From JALORV01 sp963775635 (GTDB lineage Bacteria; Pseudomonadota; Gammaproteobacteria; Burkholderiales; Burkholderiaceae_F): a stretch of DNA of 64,000 nt. Below are positions 1-10,075 of this stretch, piece by piece (the first letter of the stretch is position 1; each line of letters begins with the position of its first letter). Both the position numbers and the translations under genes were made by a program. The notes below the pieces were generated by a model. It was not told the origin of the DNA and searched no databases. It saw only the letters and a list, made by a program, of their open reading frames with translations. Location: NCBI GenBank assembly GCA_963775635.1, contig CAVZJO010000007.1, positions 62,001-126,000 of the forward strand. Reading direction: 5' to 3'.

Positions 1-7
1 GAACTGC

Positions 8-3000
8 ATGCGTAGCGCGCCGCTGGGCGGGTCCTGGGAGTTCTGGATCGATCGCGGCGGCACCTTCACCGACATCGTTGCGAGGAAGCCCGACGGCGAA
101 CTTGTCACGCACAAGCTGCTATCCGACAACCCCGAGCGCTATCGCGACGCCGCAGTGGCGGGCATCCGGCACCTGCTTGGCGTTGCGCCGCGTGCCTCGA
201 TCCCCGTCGAGCGGATCGCTGCCGTGAAGATGGGAACGACGGTGGCCACGAACGCGCTGCTCGAGCGCAAAGGCGAGCCCACGGTGCTCGTCATCACGCG
301 CGGCTTCGGTGACGCACTGCGGATCGCCTATCAGAACCGGCCGCGACTGTTCGAACGGCACATCGTGCTGCCGGAGCTGCTGTACTCGCGCGTGATCGAG
401 GCCGACGAGCGCGTCGGTGCGCACGGCGAAGTCGTGCAACCGCTGGACGAATCGGCGCTCGCGGCGGATCTCAAGGCCGCGTTCGACGCCGGGTGGCGCG
501 CCTGCGCGATCGTGCTGATGCACGGCTATCGGCACACGGCTCACGAGCAGGCCGCCGCGCGCATCGCGCGCGCGATCGGCTTCCCGCAGGTGTCGGTTTC
601 GCACGAGGTCAGCCCGTTGATGAAGCTGGTCGCGCGCGGCGACACCACGGTGGTCGACTCGTACCTGTCACCGATCCTGCGCCGCTACGTCGAACAGGTG
701 GCGGCGGAGATGCCCGGCGCGCGGCTGCTTTTCATGCAGAGCAACGGCGGACTTACCGACGCCTGGCGGTTCCAGGGCAAGGACGCGATCCTTTCAGGGC
801 CAGCGGGCGGCATCGTCGGCATGGCCACCGCCAGCCGGCGCGCGGGGTTCGACCGGGTGATCGGCTTCGACATGGGCGGCACGTCGACCGACGTGTCGCA
901 CTATGCGGGCGAGTACGAGCGCGAATTCGAAACGCTGGTGGCCGGCGTGCGCATGCGCGCACCGATGATGAGCATCCACACGGTGGCAGCCGGCGGCGGG
1001 TCGATCCTGCACTTCGACGGCGCACGGCTGCGCGTCGGTCCGGATTCGGCGGGCGCGAACCCGGGGCCGGCATGCTACCGCCGCGGCGGTCCGCTCGCAG
1101 TCACCGACGCCAACGTGATGCTCGGACGCGTCCAGCCGGAATACTTTCCGCGCGTCTTCGGGCCGGGCGGCGACATGCCGCTCGACGGCGAGATCGTGCG
1201 ACAGCGATTCGAGCAGCTGGCGCGCAGCATCGAAGCTGCGACCGGCCGGGCGCAGACGCCGGAGCAGGTGGCGGCGGGTTTCATCGAGATCGCCGTGGGC
1301 AACATGGCCGAGGCGATCAAGCGCATCTCGGTCCAGCGCGGCCACGACGTGACGCAGTACACGCTGACGGTGTTCGGCGGCGCGGGCGGCCAGCATGCCT
1401 GCGCGGTCGCCGACGCGCTGGCGATGACGACAGTCTTTGCGCATCCCCTGGCCGGCGTGTTGTCCGCCTACGGCATGGGCCTCGCCGAGCAGGCGGCAAT
1501 GCGCGAAGTGACCGTCGAGCGGCCGCTCGACGAGGAATCGCTGGAGCCGCTGCGCGCGACACTCGATGCGCTCGCGCGTGAGGCGTGTGCATCGCTGCAG
1601 GAACAGGGGGTTGCGCCCGCGGCCATTCGGCAGGTGCGTCGCGTGCACCTGAAGTACGAAGGCACCGACACCGCACTGGCGGTTGCATTTGGCACGCTCG
1701 TCGAGATGCGCGAGCGCTTCAACGCGGCCTACCGGCAGCGCTTCTCGTTCCTGATGCCGGATCGTCGGGTTCTCGTCGAGACGGTCTCGGTCGAGGCGAT
1801 CGGCGGCGGGCAGGCCGAGGTTGGAGGCGAGCCGGTGCAACGGGTGCCGCGGCCGCAGGGGCTGCAGGCCGCGGGATCGGTCCGCGCGTACTTCGACGAC
1901 GGCTGGCACGCCACGCCACTGTACCGTCGCGACGAGCTGCGCCCGGGGGATCGAATCGATGGACCGGCGATCATCGCGGAGGCCAATGCCACTACCGTGG
2001 TCGAGCCGGGCTGGCAGGCGCAGATCACCGAGTTGGACCAGGTGGTGATGCGGCGCACGACGCCCCGTCCGTCCCGCCGTGCGATCGGCACCAGTGTTGA
2101 CCCGGTGATGCTCGAGATCTTCAACAACCTGTTCATGTCGATCGCCGAACAGATGGGTCTGAGGCTGCAGAACACCGCCTACTCGGTCAACATCAAGGAG
2201 CGACTCGACTTCTCGTGCGCATTGTTCGATGCCGAGGGCAACCTGATCGCCAACGCTCCACACATGCCGGTGCACCTGGGATCGATGAGCGAGTCGATCA
2301 AGACAGTGATGCGCGAAAACGCCGGTCGCATGGTCGCCGGCGACGCCTATGTGATCAACGACCCGTATCACGGCGGCACGCACCTGCCGGATGTGACGGT
2401 GATCACGCCGGTTTTCGACGAAGCCGGCCGTGAGGTGCTGTTCTACGTCGGATCGCGCGGCCACCATGCCGACATCGGCGGCATCACCCCCGGCTCTATG
2501 CCCCCGTTTTCGCGCAACCTCGACGAGGAAGGCGTCCGCTTCATCAACTTCAGGCTGATCCAGGGGCAGGGGCCCAGTCTCGCGGGTCGCTTCGGCGAGT
2601 CGGAACTGGTGGCGCTGCTGACCGGCGGCGTGCACCCGGCGCGCAACCCGGCGCAGAACGTTGCCGACCTGCGTGCCCAGGTCGCGGCGAACGAGAAGGG
2701 GCGCGAGGAACTGCTGCGCATGGTCGAGCAGTTCGGGCTCGACGTGGTGCAGGCGTACATGCGGCACGTGCAGGACAATGCCGAGGAATCGGTGCGCCGG
2801 GTCATTACGCGGCTGACCGACGGCGAGTTCGAATACACGCTGGACAATGGAGCCGTCATCCGGGTCAAGGTGTCGGTGGATCACGGGCAGCGCGCAGCGA
2901 CCATCGATTTCACCGGCACGTCGACGCAGCTGCCGAACAATTTCAATGCGCCGAGCGCAGTGTGCGTCGCCGCGGTGCTGTATGTCTTCCGCACGCTGGT

Positions 3001-3691
3001 CGACGACGCAATACCGCTGAACGCAGGCTGCCTGAAGCCGCTGAGGCTCGTCATTCCGGAAGGCTCGATGCTGAATCCGGAGTATCCCTCGGCGGTCGTT
3101 GCGGGCAATGTGGAAACGTCTTCGTGCATCACCAACGCGCTCTATGGCGCGCTCGGGGTCCTGGCATCGGCGCAGGGCACGATGAACAACTTCACGTTCG
3201 GCAACGCGCAGTACCAATACTACGAGACCATTTCGGGCGGATCGGGCGCCGGTATCGCGGATCTGCGAGATCCTGAGAGCGGCTTCGACGGCACCGATGT
3301 CGTCCAGACCCACATGACGAATTCGCGGCTGACCGATCCCGAAGTACTCGAGTTCCGCTATCCGGTGCGGCTCGATAGCTATGCGATCCGGCCAGGCTCC
3401 GGCGGCGCGGGGCGCTGGCACGGCGGCAACGGCGGCACGCGTCGCGTGCGCTTTCTCGAGCGGATGACGGCCTCGATCCTCGCCAACAACCGGTCGATTG
3501 CGCCGTTCGGCCTGCACGGTGGGATGTCAGGGGAGGCCGGACGCAACTGGGTTGAGCGCGTCGATGGCGCGCGCCTCGAACTGCCGCACATCGGCTCCGC
3601 CGAAATGGAGCCGGGTGATGTCTTCGTGATCCAGACGCCGGGCGGCGGAGGGTACGGCGAACCAGTAAGGGAGCCTCCGCACAACCCATGA
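8..3691 (+). CDS. Fused HyuA/HyuB-type ATP-dependent 5-oxoprolinase
   Basis: A 1227-residue protein joining both subunits of the hydantoinase/5-oxoprolinase family, which uses ATP to open 5-oxoproline to glutamate in the cytoplasm. The N-terminal HyuA half has the nucleotide-binding motif DRGGTFTD at residues 15-22 and a second one, FDMGGTSTDVS, near 288. The HyuB half starts near residue 698 (VDPVMLEIFNNLF) and keeps the glycine-rich end TPGGGGYGEP. Length fits full single-chain 5-oxoprolinases. The start lies only 7 bases into the window, so its ribosome site cannot be judged. The last codons and stop lie inside the left arm of an inverted-repeat element, so the final residues (VREPPHNP) are probably element-derived. 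A related hydantoinase or acetone-carboxylase-like substrate cannot be excluded. Confidence 0.93.
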   Translation: MRSAPLGGSWEFWIDRGGTFTDIVARKPDGELVTHKLLSDNPERYRDAAVAGIRHLLGVAPRASIPVERIAAVKMGTTVATNALLERKGEPTVLVITRGFGDALRIAYQNRPRLFERHIVLPELLYSRVIEADERVGAHGEVVQPLDESALAADLKAAFDAGWRACAIVLMHGYRHTAHEQAAARIARAIGFPQVSVSHEVSPLMKLVARGDTTVVDSYLSPILRRYVEQVAAEMPGARLLFMQSNGGLTDAWRFQGKDAILSGPAGGIVGMATASRRAGFDRVIGFDMGGTSTDVSHYAGEYEREFETLVAGVRMRAPMMSIHTVAAGGGSILHFDGARLRVGPDSAGANPGPACYRRGGPLAVTDANVMLGRVQPEYFPRVFGPGGDMPLDGEIVRQRFEQLARSIEAATGRAQTPEQVAAGFIEIAVGNMAEAIKRISVQRGHDVTQYTLTVFGGAGGQHACAVADALAMTTVFAHPLAGVLSAYGMGLAEQAAMREVTVERPLDEESLEPLRATLDALAREACASLQEQGVAPAAIRQVRRVHLKYEGTDTALAVAFGTLVEMRERFNAAYRQRFSFLMPDRRVLVETVSVEAIGGGQAEVGGEPVQRVPRPQGLQAAGSVRAYFDDGWHATPLYRRDELRPGDRIDGPAIIAEANATTVVEPGWQAQITELDQVVMRRTTPRPSRRAIGTSVDPVMLEIFNNLFMSIAEQMGLRLQNTAYSVNIKERLDFSCALFDAEGNLIANAPHMPVHLGSMSESIKTVMRENAGRMVAGDAYVINDPYHGGTHLPDVTVITPVFDEAGREVLFYVGSRGHHADIGGITPGSMPPFSRNLDEEGVRFINFRLIQGQGPSLAGRFGESELVALLTGGVHPARNPAQNVADLRAQVAANEKGREELLRMVEQFGLDVVQAYMRHVQDNAEESVRRVITRLTDGEFEYTLDNGAVIRVKVSVDHGQRAATIDFTGTSTQLPNNFNAPSAVCVAAVLYVFRTLVDDAIPLNAGCLKPLRLVIPEGSMLNPEYPSAVVAGNVETSSCITNALYGALGVLASAQGTMNNFTFGNAQYQYYETISGGSGAGIADLRDPESGFDGTDVVQTHMTNSRLTDPEVLEFRYPVRLDSYAIRPGSGGAGRWHGGNGGTRRVRFLERMTASILANNRSIAPFGLHGGMSGEAGRNWVERVDGARLELPHIGSAEMEPGDVFVIQTPGGGGYGEPVREPPHNP

Positions 3692-4000
3692 TGCTCGCGT
3701 TTGTGCGCAATGCCGATGATCGCAAGGCGCGCGCCGAAGGTGCTTGGCGGGTGCTCAAGCACGAGGCGCGCAACGACGCGAGCGCGGCAGGGGCCGGTCG
3801 GCCGCACTCGCCGCACACGGCACTGGGCGCGCAGCGGCTTTGCCGCTGTTGGCGCACAAACCCTCCGGGGCGTGGTCTTGGCGGGCGATCCGCTTTGTCG
3901 CACCTTCTCGCCTTGCTTCAGCAATGGTCTCGTCGGCGCTTCGCGCGGCTCATCCCGCCAAGACCGCGCCGCGGGCACCAGCGGTTGTGCGGAGGCTCCC
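3669..4000. repeat. 332-bp element bounded by 18-bp perfect inverted repeats
   Basis: The left arm GGGAGCCTCCGCACAACC (3669-3686) is matched exactly in reverse complement at 3983-4000. Inside are further inverted pairs: GTTTGTGCGCAA (3698-3709) against a near-complement around 3851-3863, a CAGCGGC-tttGCCGCTG hairpin near 3832-3848, and a CTTGGCGGG/CCCGCCAAG pair around 3887-3963. No intact gene is inside; short ORFs in all frames look accidental. The nested palindromes suggest a non-coding MITE- or REP-like repeat. It fills the gap between the oxoprolinase and the HDOD gene and supplies the end of the former. Confidence 0.6.
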
Positions 4001-4126
4001 CACGGCAGGTTTGTCGGAAACTTGAGTGCCAAATGGCGTTATCGGGGTGGCGATATCGCCCCAAGGAGAGGGGATAGCCTTCGCATAATCGATGCAGCTC
4101 TTCGCTTAGTACGAACCGGCTGCACG

Positions 4127-5398
4127 ATGAACGCCCCTGACCGCCTGCGTCTGCCCGACGCGCTCGCCACGCTGTCGATCTGCTATGCGCCGATGATCGA
4201 CAAGAACCGGCGTGCGGTGGGAACGCGTCTGACCATGTTGTCGTCGCGCGCTCCGGGCTATCTGCCGGTCGGCCATATCCTCGAGCAGCTGAACGAGGTC
4301 TGGCCCGCGGCCGAAGCCTCGGTGCTGGTCGCGCCGCTCGACGCGACCTTTGACGACTCGCTGCTGGCGTGGTCGCCGCCGGACAATGCCGTGCTCGAAG
4401 TACCAACTATCGCGCTGCGCGACCCGGACATGCAGCGCCTGGTGCAGCGCGCCTCGCGCCAGGGCATCCGTATGGCGCTGCGCGGACGGCCCGACGTTCC
4501 ACTGCCACCGGCGCTGACCGCGTGCTTCGAGTATTCGCTGATCCATGTCAGCGAGGACCGTCGGCGGCTGAAGGACGGCCGCACGCGACGGGCTCCGCCC
4601 AATGCGGTCAGACGGATGCCGTTCGTCACCACCGGCGTGCGCCGCGTGGTCGATCTCGATGAGGCCTACCAGCGCGGCGCGATGGCCAGTGTCGGCTGGC
4701 CGATCGACGACGCCGAGCAGATTCCGAACTGTCGACTGAAGGCGGACCAGGGCAACCTGATGGAGTTGCTGCGCGTCGCCAGCGAGCGCCCCGATACGGA
4801 CCTTATCGCATATCGCGTGCGACGCGACCCGGTGCTGTCGTTCAAGCTGCTGCGCATGGTCAACTCAGGAGCGTTCGAAACCGGTGGCCCGGTCGCGTCG
4901 ATCCAGCGCGCAGTCCAGACGCTCGGACGCGAAAAGACGCTGCGCTGGCTGTCGCTGTCGCTCGAGTCGGCCGGTGAACACCTCAACGCGCTGCCGCTGA
5001 TGCGAGCGGCGACGCTGCGCGGGCTCTTCCTCGAGCGGCTCGCGGGCGGGCTGCCGGAGGCCGATGAGGACATGCGTGATGAGCTGTTCGTCACCGGTGC
5101 GTTCTCGCTGCTCGAGCGAATCACCGGCGCGACGATTCCGCGCTTGATGGGGCCCATCGCCCTGGCCGACAACGTGACCGACGCCATCGTGCATCGGCGT
5201 GGTCCGTACGAACCGTACCTCGCACTGATCGAGGCGATCGAACGCAGCGATCCGATGGCGATCCGCCGTCAGACCGAAGCGCTCGCGATACCCATCTTCG
5301 ACTGCAACCTGGCGCTGTTGCGCGCGATCGCCGCGACGCATCAGTTGGACCTCGAGAAAGAGCAGCGACCCGAGGAGATGGCTTTCGCGCCGGTATAA
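4127..5398 (+). CDS. HDOD-domain signalling protein (YuxH-like, degenerate EAL plus HDOD)
   Basis: A 423-residue protein. The C-terminal half, from about residue 190, has the HDOD pattern (LIAYRVRRDPVLSFKLLRMV, then QRAVQTLGREKTLRWLSLSL). The N-terminal part resembles the degenerate EAL region of YuxH-type proteins and lacks recognisable c-di-GMP catalytic motifs. Such proteins are signalling scaffolds rather than enzymes. The frame is open back to 3701, but that stretch runs through the inverted-repeat element, so the ATG at 4127 (MNAPDRLRLPDALATLSICY) is chosen because family-like sequence starts there. A CATAAT hexamer at 4084-4089 could be its -10 box. Function beyond signalling is unknown. 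Confidence 0.8.
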   Translation: MNAPDRLRLPDALATLSICYAPMIDKNRRAVGTRLTMLSSRAPGYLPVGHILEQLNEVWPAAEASVLVAPLDATFDDSLLAWSPPDNAVLEVPTIALRDPDMQRLVQRASRQGIRMALRGRPDVPLPPALTACFEYSLIHVSEDRRRLKDGRTRRAPPNAVRRMPFVTTGVRRVVDLDEAYQRGAMASVGWPIDDAEQIPNCRLKADQGNLMELLRVASERPDTDLIAYRVRRDPVLSFKLLRMVNSGAFETGGPVASIQRAVQTLGREKTLRWLSLSLESAGEHLNALPLMRAATLRGLFLERLAGGLPEADEDMRDELFVTGAFSLLERITGATIPRLMGPIALADNVTDAIVHRRGPYEPYLALIEAIERSDPMAIRRQTEALAIPIFDCNLALLRAIAATHQLDLEKEQRPEEMAFAPV

Positions 5399-5399
5399 T
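5394..5399 (+). promoter_or_regulatory. Possible purL -10 box
   Basis: A perfect TATAAT hexamer overlaps the stop codon of the HDOD gene and lies 52 bases before the purL start. No convincing -35 box is seen at the expected spacing, so this is only a candidate. Confidence 0.3.
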
Positions 5400-5451
5400 C
5401 GCCGGGCCGATCACGCCCGACGCGCGCGCCCTGCGCGTCATTCGCTCCTCG

Positions 5452-8400
5452 ATGACCCCACACGGTAGGTTCTACGCGCTCGCCGGGCCGGGCGCGCTGT
5501 CCTCGTTTCGCGCAGCAGCACTGCTGCGCCTGGTCCAGGCAGCCGAACCCGATGCCATCGGCATCAGCGCTCGCTACATCCACTTCGTTCATGCGACACG
5601 CGAACTCGACAGCGTCGAGAACTCGCGCCTTGCGGCCTTGCTGGATTACGGCCAGACGGCGGGAGCGGCCGACGGCGTTCGCTTCCTGGTGGTGCCACGC
5701 CTCGGAACGATTTCACCGTGGGCCAGCAAGGCGACCGACATCGTGCACAACACGGGGCTCACGGTTGTGCATCGGGTCGAGCGGGGGACGCTCTACGCGG
5801 TGGAATTCAGGCGGACGTTTTTCCGTGCCAGATCGATCGATGCCGCCGCCCTGCTGCGTGTCGGGGACGCCCTGCACGACCGCATGACCGAAAGCGTGAT
5901 CGACCCGGAGACCGATCCGGCGCGACTGTTCGTCGAGCTTCCCGGCAAGGCCGTGCAGACGGTTCCCGTCACGTCGCAGGGCCGCCGCGCGCTGGCACAT
6001 GCCAATCAGCAGATGGGGCTTGCGTTGTCCGACGACGAGGTCGACTACCTGGTCGACGCGTTCACGCAACTGCAGCGTGACCCGACCGATGTCGAGCTGA
6101 TGATGTTCGCCCAGGCCAACTCGGAACACTGCCGGCACAAGATCTTCAATGCGAGCTGGACGATCGACGGCAAGGTAGAGGAAGCGACCCTGTTCGGCCT
6201 GATCAAGGCGACGCACGCCGCGGCGCCTGCCGGCACGATCGTGGCGTACAGCGACAACGCGGCGGTGCTCGAAGGTGGCAGCGTTTCGCGCTTCTATCCA
6301 CGCAGCGAGCAGGTGGCCGGTGCGGTGGCGGTCGACTACGCCGCGGGCGAGGAGCTGACCCATACCGTCTTCAAGGTCGAGACGCACAATCATCCGACGG
6401 CGATCGCACCGTTTCCTGGTGCGGCCACTGGGGCCGGCGGGGAGATCCGCGACGAGGGAGCCACCGGCCGCGGGGCCAAGCCGAAGGCCGGGCTCAACGG
6501 TTTCTCGGTCTCGCACCTGCGTATTCCCGACCTGCCGCGACGGTGGGAGCGTGACCATGACGTGACACAGGCTGCAGCGACCGCAGAGGCGGACGACTAC
6601 GGGTTTCCGGGCCGCATCGCCAACGCGCTCGCGATCATGATCGAGGGTCCGATCGGCGCAGCCGCGTTCAACAACGAGTTCGGGCGCCCGAACCTGCTCG
6701 GTTATTTCCGCGCCTACGAGCAGAACGTCGGTGGGACGCACTACGGCTATCACAAGCCCATCATGATCGCCGGCGGTATCGGCAATGTCCGCGAAGATCA
6801 GGTGCACAAGCTGGATCTACCGCCGGGCACGCTGCTGGTCCAACTCGGCGGTCCGGGAATGCGAATCGGGCTCGGCGGCGGTGCCGCATCGAGCATGGGT
6901 GCCGGCAGCAACACGGAGCAACTGGACTTCGATTCGGTCCAGCGCGGCAATCCGGAAATGCAGCGGCGCGCACAGGAGGTGATCGACCGCTGCTGGGCGC
7001 TCGGCGCCGGTAATCCGGTGGTGTCGATCCACGACGTGGGGGCGGGCGGGCTGTCGAACGCGATGCCCGAACTGGCCGACCAATCGCATCGCGGGGCGCG
7101 CATCGATCTCGCGAGCATTCCGGTCGAGGAAAGCGGCATGAGTCCGCTGGAGATCTGGTGCAACGAGTCGCAGGAGCGCTATGCGCTGGCGATCGACCCG
7201 GAGCGCATGCCGGCTTTCGACTGGATCTGCCGCCGCGAACGCGCGCCCTATGCGGTCGTCGGGCGGATCACCGCGGACGGAACTCTGGTGGTTAGCCGTC
7301 ACGATGCGCCACCGGCCGTCGACATGCCGATGGGCGTGCTGCTCGGCAAGCCGCCGCGCATGCATCGCCATGTCAGGCGCATCAAGGTGGAGTTGCCGCC
7401 GTTCGAGACCGCGGGACTCGACATCGGGCAGTGCGCGCTCGATGTGCTGCGGCATCCGACGGTCGCCAGCAAGTCGTTCCTCGTCACGATCGGTGACCGC
7501 TCGGTGGGCGGCATGAATTCGCGCGACCCGCTGGTCGGCCCTTGGCAGGTGCCGGTCGCGGACTGCGCGGTGACGACGATGAGCTTCGAAGGCTACGCCG
7601 GCGAAGCGATGGCGATCGGCGAACGCGCACCGCTGGCGGTGATCGACGCCGCAGCAGCGTCGCGGATGGCGATCGGCGAAGCCATCACCAACATCGCTGC
7701 CGCCGATGTCGCACTGGCGAACGTCAAGCTGTCGTGCAACTGGATGGCGGCATGCGGCGAGCGCGGCGAGGACGCGAAGCTCTACGAGGCGGTAGCCGCG
7801 GCATCCAGGCTGTGCTTGAACCTCGGCATCAGCGTTCCCGTCGGCAAGGATTCATTGTCGATGAAGACCGCCTGGCGCGACGGAAGCCAGGACAAGTCGG
7901 TCTGCGCTCCGGTATCGCTGGTGGCCAGCGCGGCAGCACAGGTCGCCGATGTCAGGCGCACGCTGACGCCTCAGCTGGTAGCGGATCCCGACACGCTGCT
8001 GCTGATGATCGATCTCGGCGGCGGTCGCAACCGCATGGGCGGCTCGATCCTGGCGCAGGTGACGCGGCAGATCGGCAGCGAAGCGCCCGATGTTGACGAA
8101 CCTGCCCGGCTTTCGGCTTTCGTTGCAGCGCTGCGTGAGTTGCAGCGGGCCGGGCGGGTGCTCGCCTACCACGACCGTTCGGACGGCGGACTTTTCGCCA
8201 CGCTTTGCGAGATGGCTTTCGCCGGACATTGCGGGGTGACGGTCAACCTGGATGTGCTGGCGGTCGATCCGGTCGCCGCCGACTGGGGAGACTTCAAGAT
8301 CCGACCCGTACAGGTCAGCGTCCGCCGCAACGAACTGATATCGCGCGCGCTGTTCAGCGAGGAACTCGGTGCTGTCCTGCAGATACGCGCGGCCGAAAAG

Positions 8401-9468
8401 TCGGCGGTGATGGAGTCACTGCGCGTGGCCGGCCTGGGCGCGGCGTGCCAGATCATCGGGAAGCCGAACGCTGCGGATGTCGTCGAGTTCTGGTGCGACG
8501 CGAAACCGGTGTTCACGCGACCGCGTGCAGAACTCCAGCGTGTGTGGAGCGAGACTTCGTGGCAGATCGCGCGGCTGCGCGACAACCCCGATTGCGCCGA
8601 CGCAGAGTACGCGCGCGCCGGTGATACGGAAGATCGCGGATTGTCCCTCGCTCTTTCGTTCGACCCGGCCGAAGACATTGCTGCCCCGTATATCGCTGGC
8701 GGCGCGCGACCGCGCGTCGCGATCCTCCGCGAGCAGGGCGTCAACAGCCAGACTGAGATGGCGTACGCGTTCCATCGTGCCGGTTTCGCATCGGTCGATG
8801 TGCACATGACCGACCTGATCGAAGGTCGGCAGACGCTTGGCGACTTCAAGGGCCTAGTGGCCTGCGGCGGCTTCTCGTACGGCGATGTACTGGGGGCAGG
8901 CGGCGGCTGGGCCAAGACCATCCTGTACCGGCCGCAGCTTGCCGAAATGTTCATTACCTTCTTCGGTCGAGGCGACAGCTTCGCGCTCGGCGTGTGCAAC
9001 GGCTGCCAGATGATGAGCCACTTGCGCTCGATCATTCCCGGCGCGCGCGACTGGCCGCGCTTCGAGCGCAACGCCTCGGAGCAGTTCGAAGGCCGCCTCG
9101 TCCAGGTCGAGGTCCCGCAGTCTCCGTCGATCTTCTTCGACAGCATGGCCGGCAGCCGCATTCCGATCGCCAACGCGCACGGCGAGGGTCGTGCGCTGTT
9201 CGATTCGGACGAGCAGCGGAGCAGGGCGCTGATCGCGCTGCGGTACGTGGACTCCGCGGGGGAGCCGACCGAGCGCTATCCGTACAACCCGAACGGGTCG
9301 CCGGGCGGCATCACCGGCCTCACCACGCCGGACGGACGATTCACCATCGTCATGCCGCACCCGGAGCGCGTATTCCGCACGGTACAGATGTCCTGGCAGC
9401 CGCCCGGATTGGGCGAAGACTCGCCGTGGATGCGGATTTTCCGCAACGCGCGGCGCTGGGTCAGCTGA
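5452..9468 (+). CDS. purL: Phosphoribosylformylglycinamidine synthase
   Basis: A 1338-residue single-chain FGAM synthase, the fourth step of purine synthesis (FGAR + glutamine + ATP to FGAM). This is the long PurL form with all parts: N-terminal domain, the substrate/ATP signature NSEHCRHKIFNA near residue 223, two AIRS-like synthetase domains, and a C-terminal class I glutaminase. The glutaminase triad is visible as Cys1182 in GVCNGCQ, with His1303 and Glu1305 in MPHPERVF. Length is normal for proteobacterial PurL. No clear Shine-Dalgarno precedes the ATG; the start follows the family N-terminus (FYALAGPGALSSFR). It converges on the Skp-like gene with a 22-bp gap. Confidence 0.97.
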   Translation: MTPHGRFYALAGPGALSSFRAAALLRLVQAAEPDAIGISARYIHFVHATRELDSVENSRLAALLDYGQTAGAADGVRFLVVPRLGTISPWASKATDIVHNTGLTVVHRVERGTLYAVEFRRTFFRARSIDAAALLRVGDALHDRMTESVIDPETDPARLFVELPGKAVQTVPVTSQGRRALAHANQQMGLALSDDEVDYLVDAFTQLQRDPTDVELMMFAQANSEHCRHKIFNASWTIDGKVEEATLFGLIKATHAAAPAGTIVAYSDNAAVLEGGSVSRFYPRSEQVAGAVAVDYAAGEELTHTVFKVETHNHPTAIAPFPGAATGAGGEIRDEGATGRGAKPKAGLNGFSVSHLRIPDLPRRWERDHDVTQAAATAEADDYGFPGRIANALAIMIEGPIGAAAFNNEFGRPNLLGYFRAYEQNVGGTHYGYHKPIMIAGGIGNVREDQVHKLDLPPGTLLVQLGGPGMRIGLGGGAASSMGAGSNTEQLDFDSVQRGNPEMQRRAQEVIDRCWALGAGNPVVSIHDVGAGGLSNAMPELADQSHRGARIDLASIPVEESGMSPLEIWCNESQERYALAIDPERMPAFDWICRRERAPYAVVGRITADGTLVVSRHDAPPAVDMPMGVLLGKPPRMHRHVRRIKVELPPFETAGLDIGQCALDVLRHPTVASKSFLVTIGDRSVGGMNSRDPLVGPWQVPVADCAVTTMSFEGYAGEAMAIGERAPLAVIDAAAASRMAIGEAITNIAAADVALANVKLSCNWMAACGERGEDAKLYEAVAAASRLCLNLGISVPVGKDSLSMKTAWRDGSQDKSVCAPVSLVASAAAQVADVRRTLTPQLVADPDTLLLMIDLGGGRNRMGGSILAQVTRQIGSEAPDVDEPARLSAFVAALRELQRAGRVLAYHDRSDGGLFATLCEMAFAGHCGVTVNLDVLAVDPVAADWGDFKIRPVQVSVRRNELISRALFSEELGAVLQIRAAEKSAVMESLRVAGLGAACQIIGKPNAADVVEFWCDAKPVFTRPRAELQRVWSETSWQIARLRDNPDCADAEYARAGDTEDRGLSLALSFDPAEDIAAPYIAGGARPRVAILREQGVNSQTEMAYAFHRAGFASVDVHMTDLIEGRQTLGDFKGLVACGGFSYGDVLGAGGGWAKTILYRPQLAEMFITFFGRGDSFALGVCNGCQMMSHLRSIIPGARDWPRFERNASEQFEGRLVQVEVPQSPSIFFDSMAGSRIPIANAHGEGRALFDSDEQRSRALIALRYVDSAGEPTERYPYNPNGSPGGITGLTTPDGRFTIVMPHPERVFRTVQMSWQPPGLGEDSPWMRIFRNARRWVS

Positions 9469-9490
9469 CGCACAACCTGCACCTTGCGCG

Positions 9491-10075
9491 TCACTTGGTC
9501 GGGGCGGGTTTCGCAGCCGGTGCCGATTGCGAGCGTCCCTTGGTCACTTCGGCGAGCACGTCAGCTGTGATGTCGTAGGCCGGGTCGGCGTACACGAGGG
9601 TGCCCCGGTCATAGACAAGCGTGCCGCCCTTGCGGCGTGCGACTTCGCCCGCGGCGCGCGCGATTTCGCCGACGATCTGCCCGCGGAACTTCTGCGCGCG
9701 CTGCTGCAAATCGGTCTGAGTCTTCTGTATCAGTTGCTGGGCCTCGTTCTGCTTGGTCTGCATCTCTTGTCCGAGCCGCTGCCCTTCCGCGCGAACGGCA
9801 TCCTTCTGCGAGGCGGCGAGCGTCGGGTCATCGAACTTGCTCTGCTGCTCCTTCAGCCGGTCGCTCAGCGTGCGCACCTCGCGCTCGAGCGTTTGCAATC
9901 GCTCGGTCGCCTTCTGTTCATCCGCTTTCAGCGCCGCCTGTTGCACCCTGGTTTCCGGATGTCCCTCGAATATTTTGGCCATGTCGACCGTGAAGACCTT
10001 CGGCGCCGGCTGCGCCATGAGGCTGAGGGGAAGGCAGGCGAGGGCGGCAACCGCCAGGTAGTGCTGCGATTTCAT
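9491..10075 (-). CDS. OmpH/Skp-family periplasmic chaperone
   Basis: A 194-residue exported protein. A signal peptide (MKSQHYLAVAALACLPLSLM, then AQ) precedes KVFTVDMAKIFEGHPETRVQQ, the start of the Skp/OmpH fold, and a long charged coiled-coil (about residues 45-125) rich in Q, K, E and R. Skp forms jellyfish-like trimers that hold unfolded outer-membrane proteins in the periplasm. The frame is open upstream to 10642, but that part is not signal-like, so the ATG at 10075 is chosen. It is not next to bamA/lpxD as the canonical skp is, so it may be a paralogue. The C-terminus (about 20 residues, SAPAAKPAPTK) is low complexity. Confidence 0.82.
   Translation of the reverse strand: MKSQHYLAVAALACLPLSLMAQPAPKVFTVDMAKIFEGHPETRVQQAALKADEQKATERLQTLEREVRTLSDRLKEQQSKFDDPTLAASQKDAVRAEGQRLGQEMQTKQNEAQQLIQKTQTDLQQRAQKFRGQIVGEIARAAGEVARRKGGTLVYDRGTLVYADPAYDITADVLAEVTKGRSQSAPAAKPAPTK

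Noticed and set aside
794..3517. A 907-codon open frame on the minus strand across the oxoprolinase
   Set aside because: It is antisense to a strongly conserved gene, has an arginine- and histidine-rich composition typical of GC-rich shadow frames, and no recognisable motif.
3688..4077. Short ORFs inside the 332-bp inverted-repeat element
   Set aside because: Frames differ between strands, none has a ribosome site or known motif, and palindromic DNA readily gives such frames.
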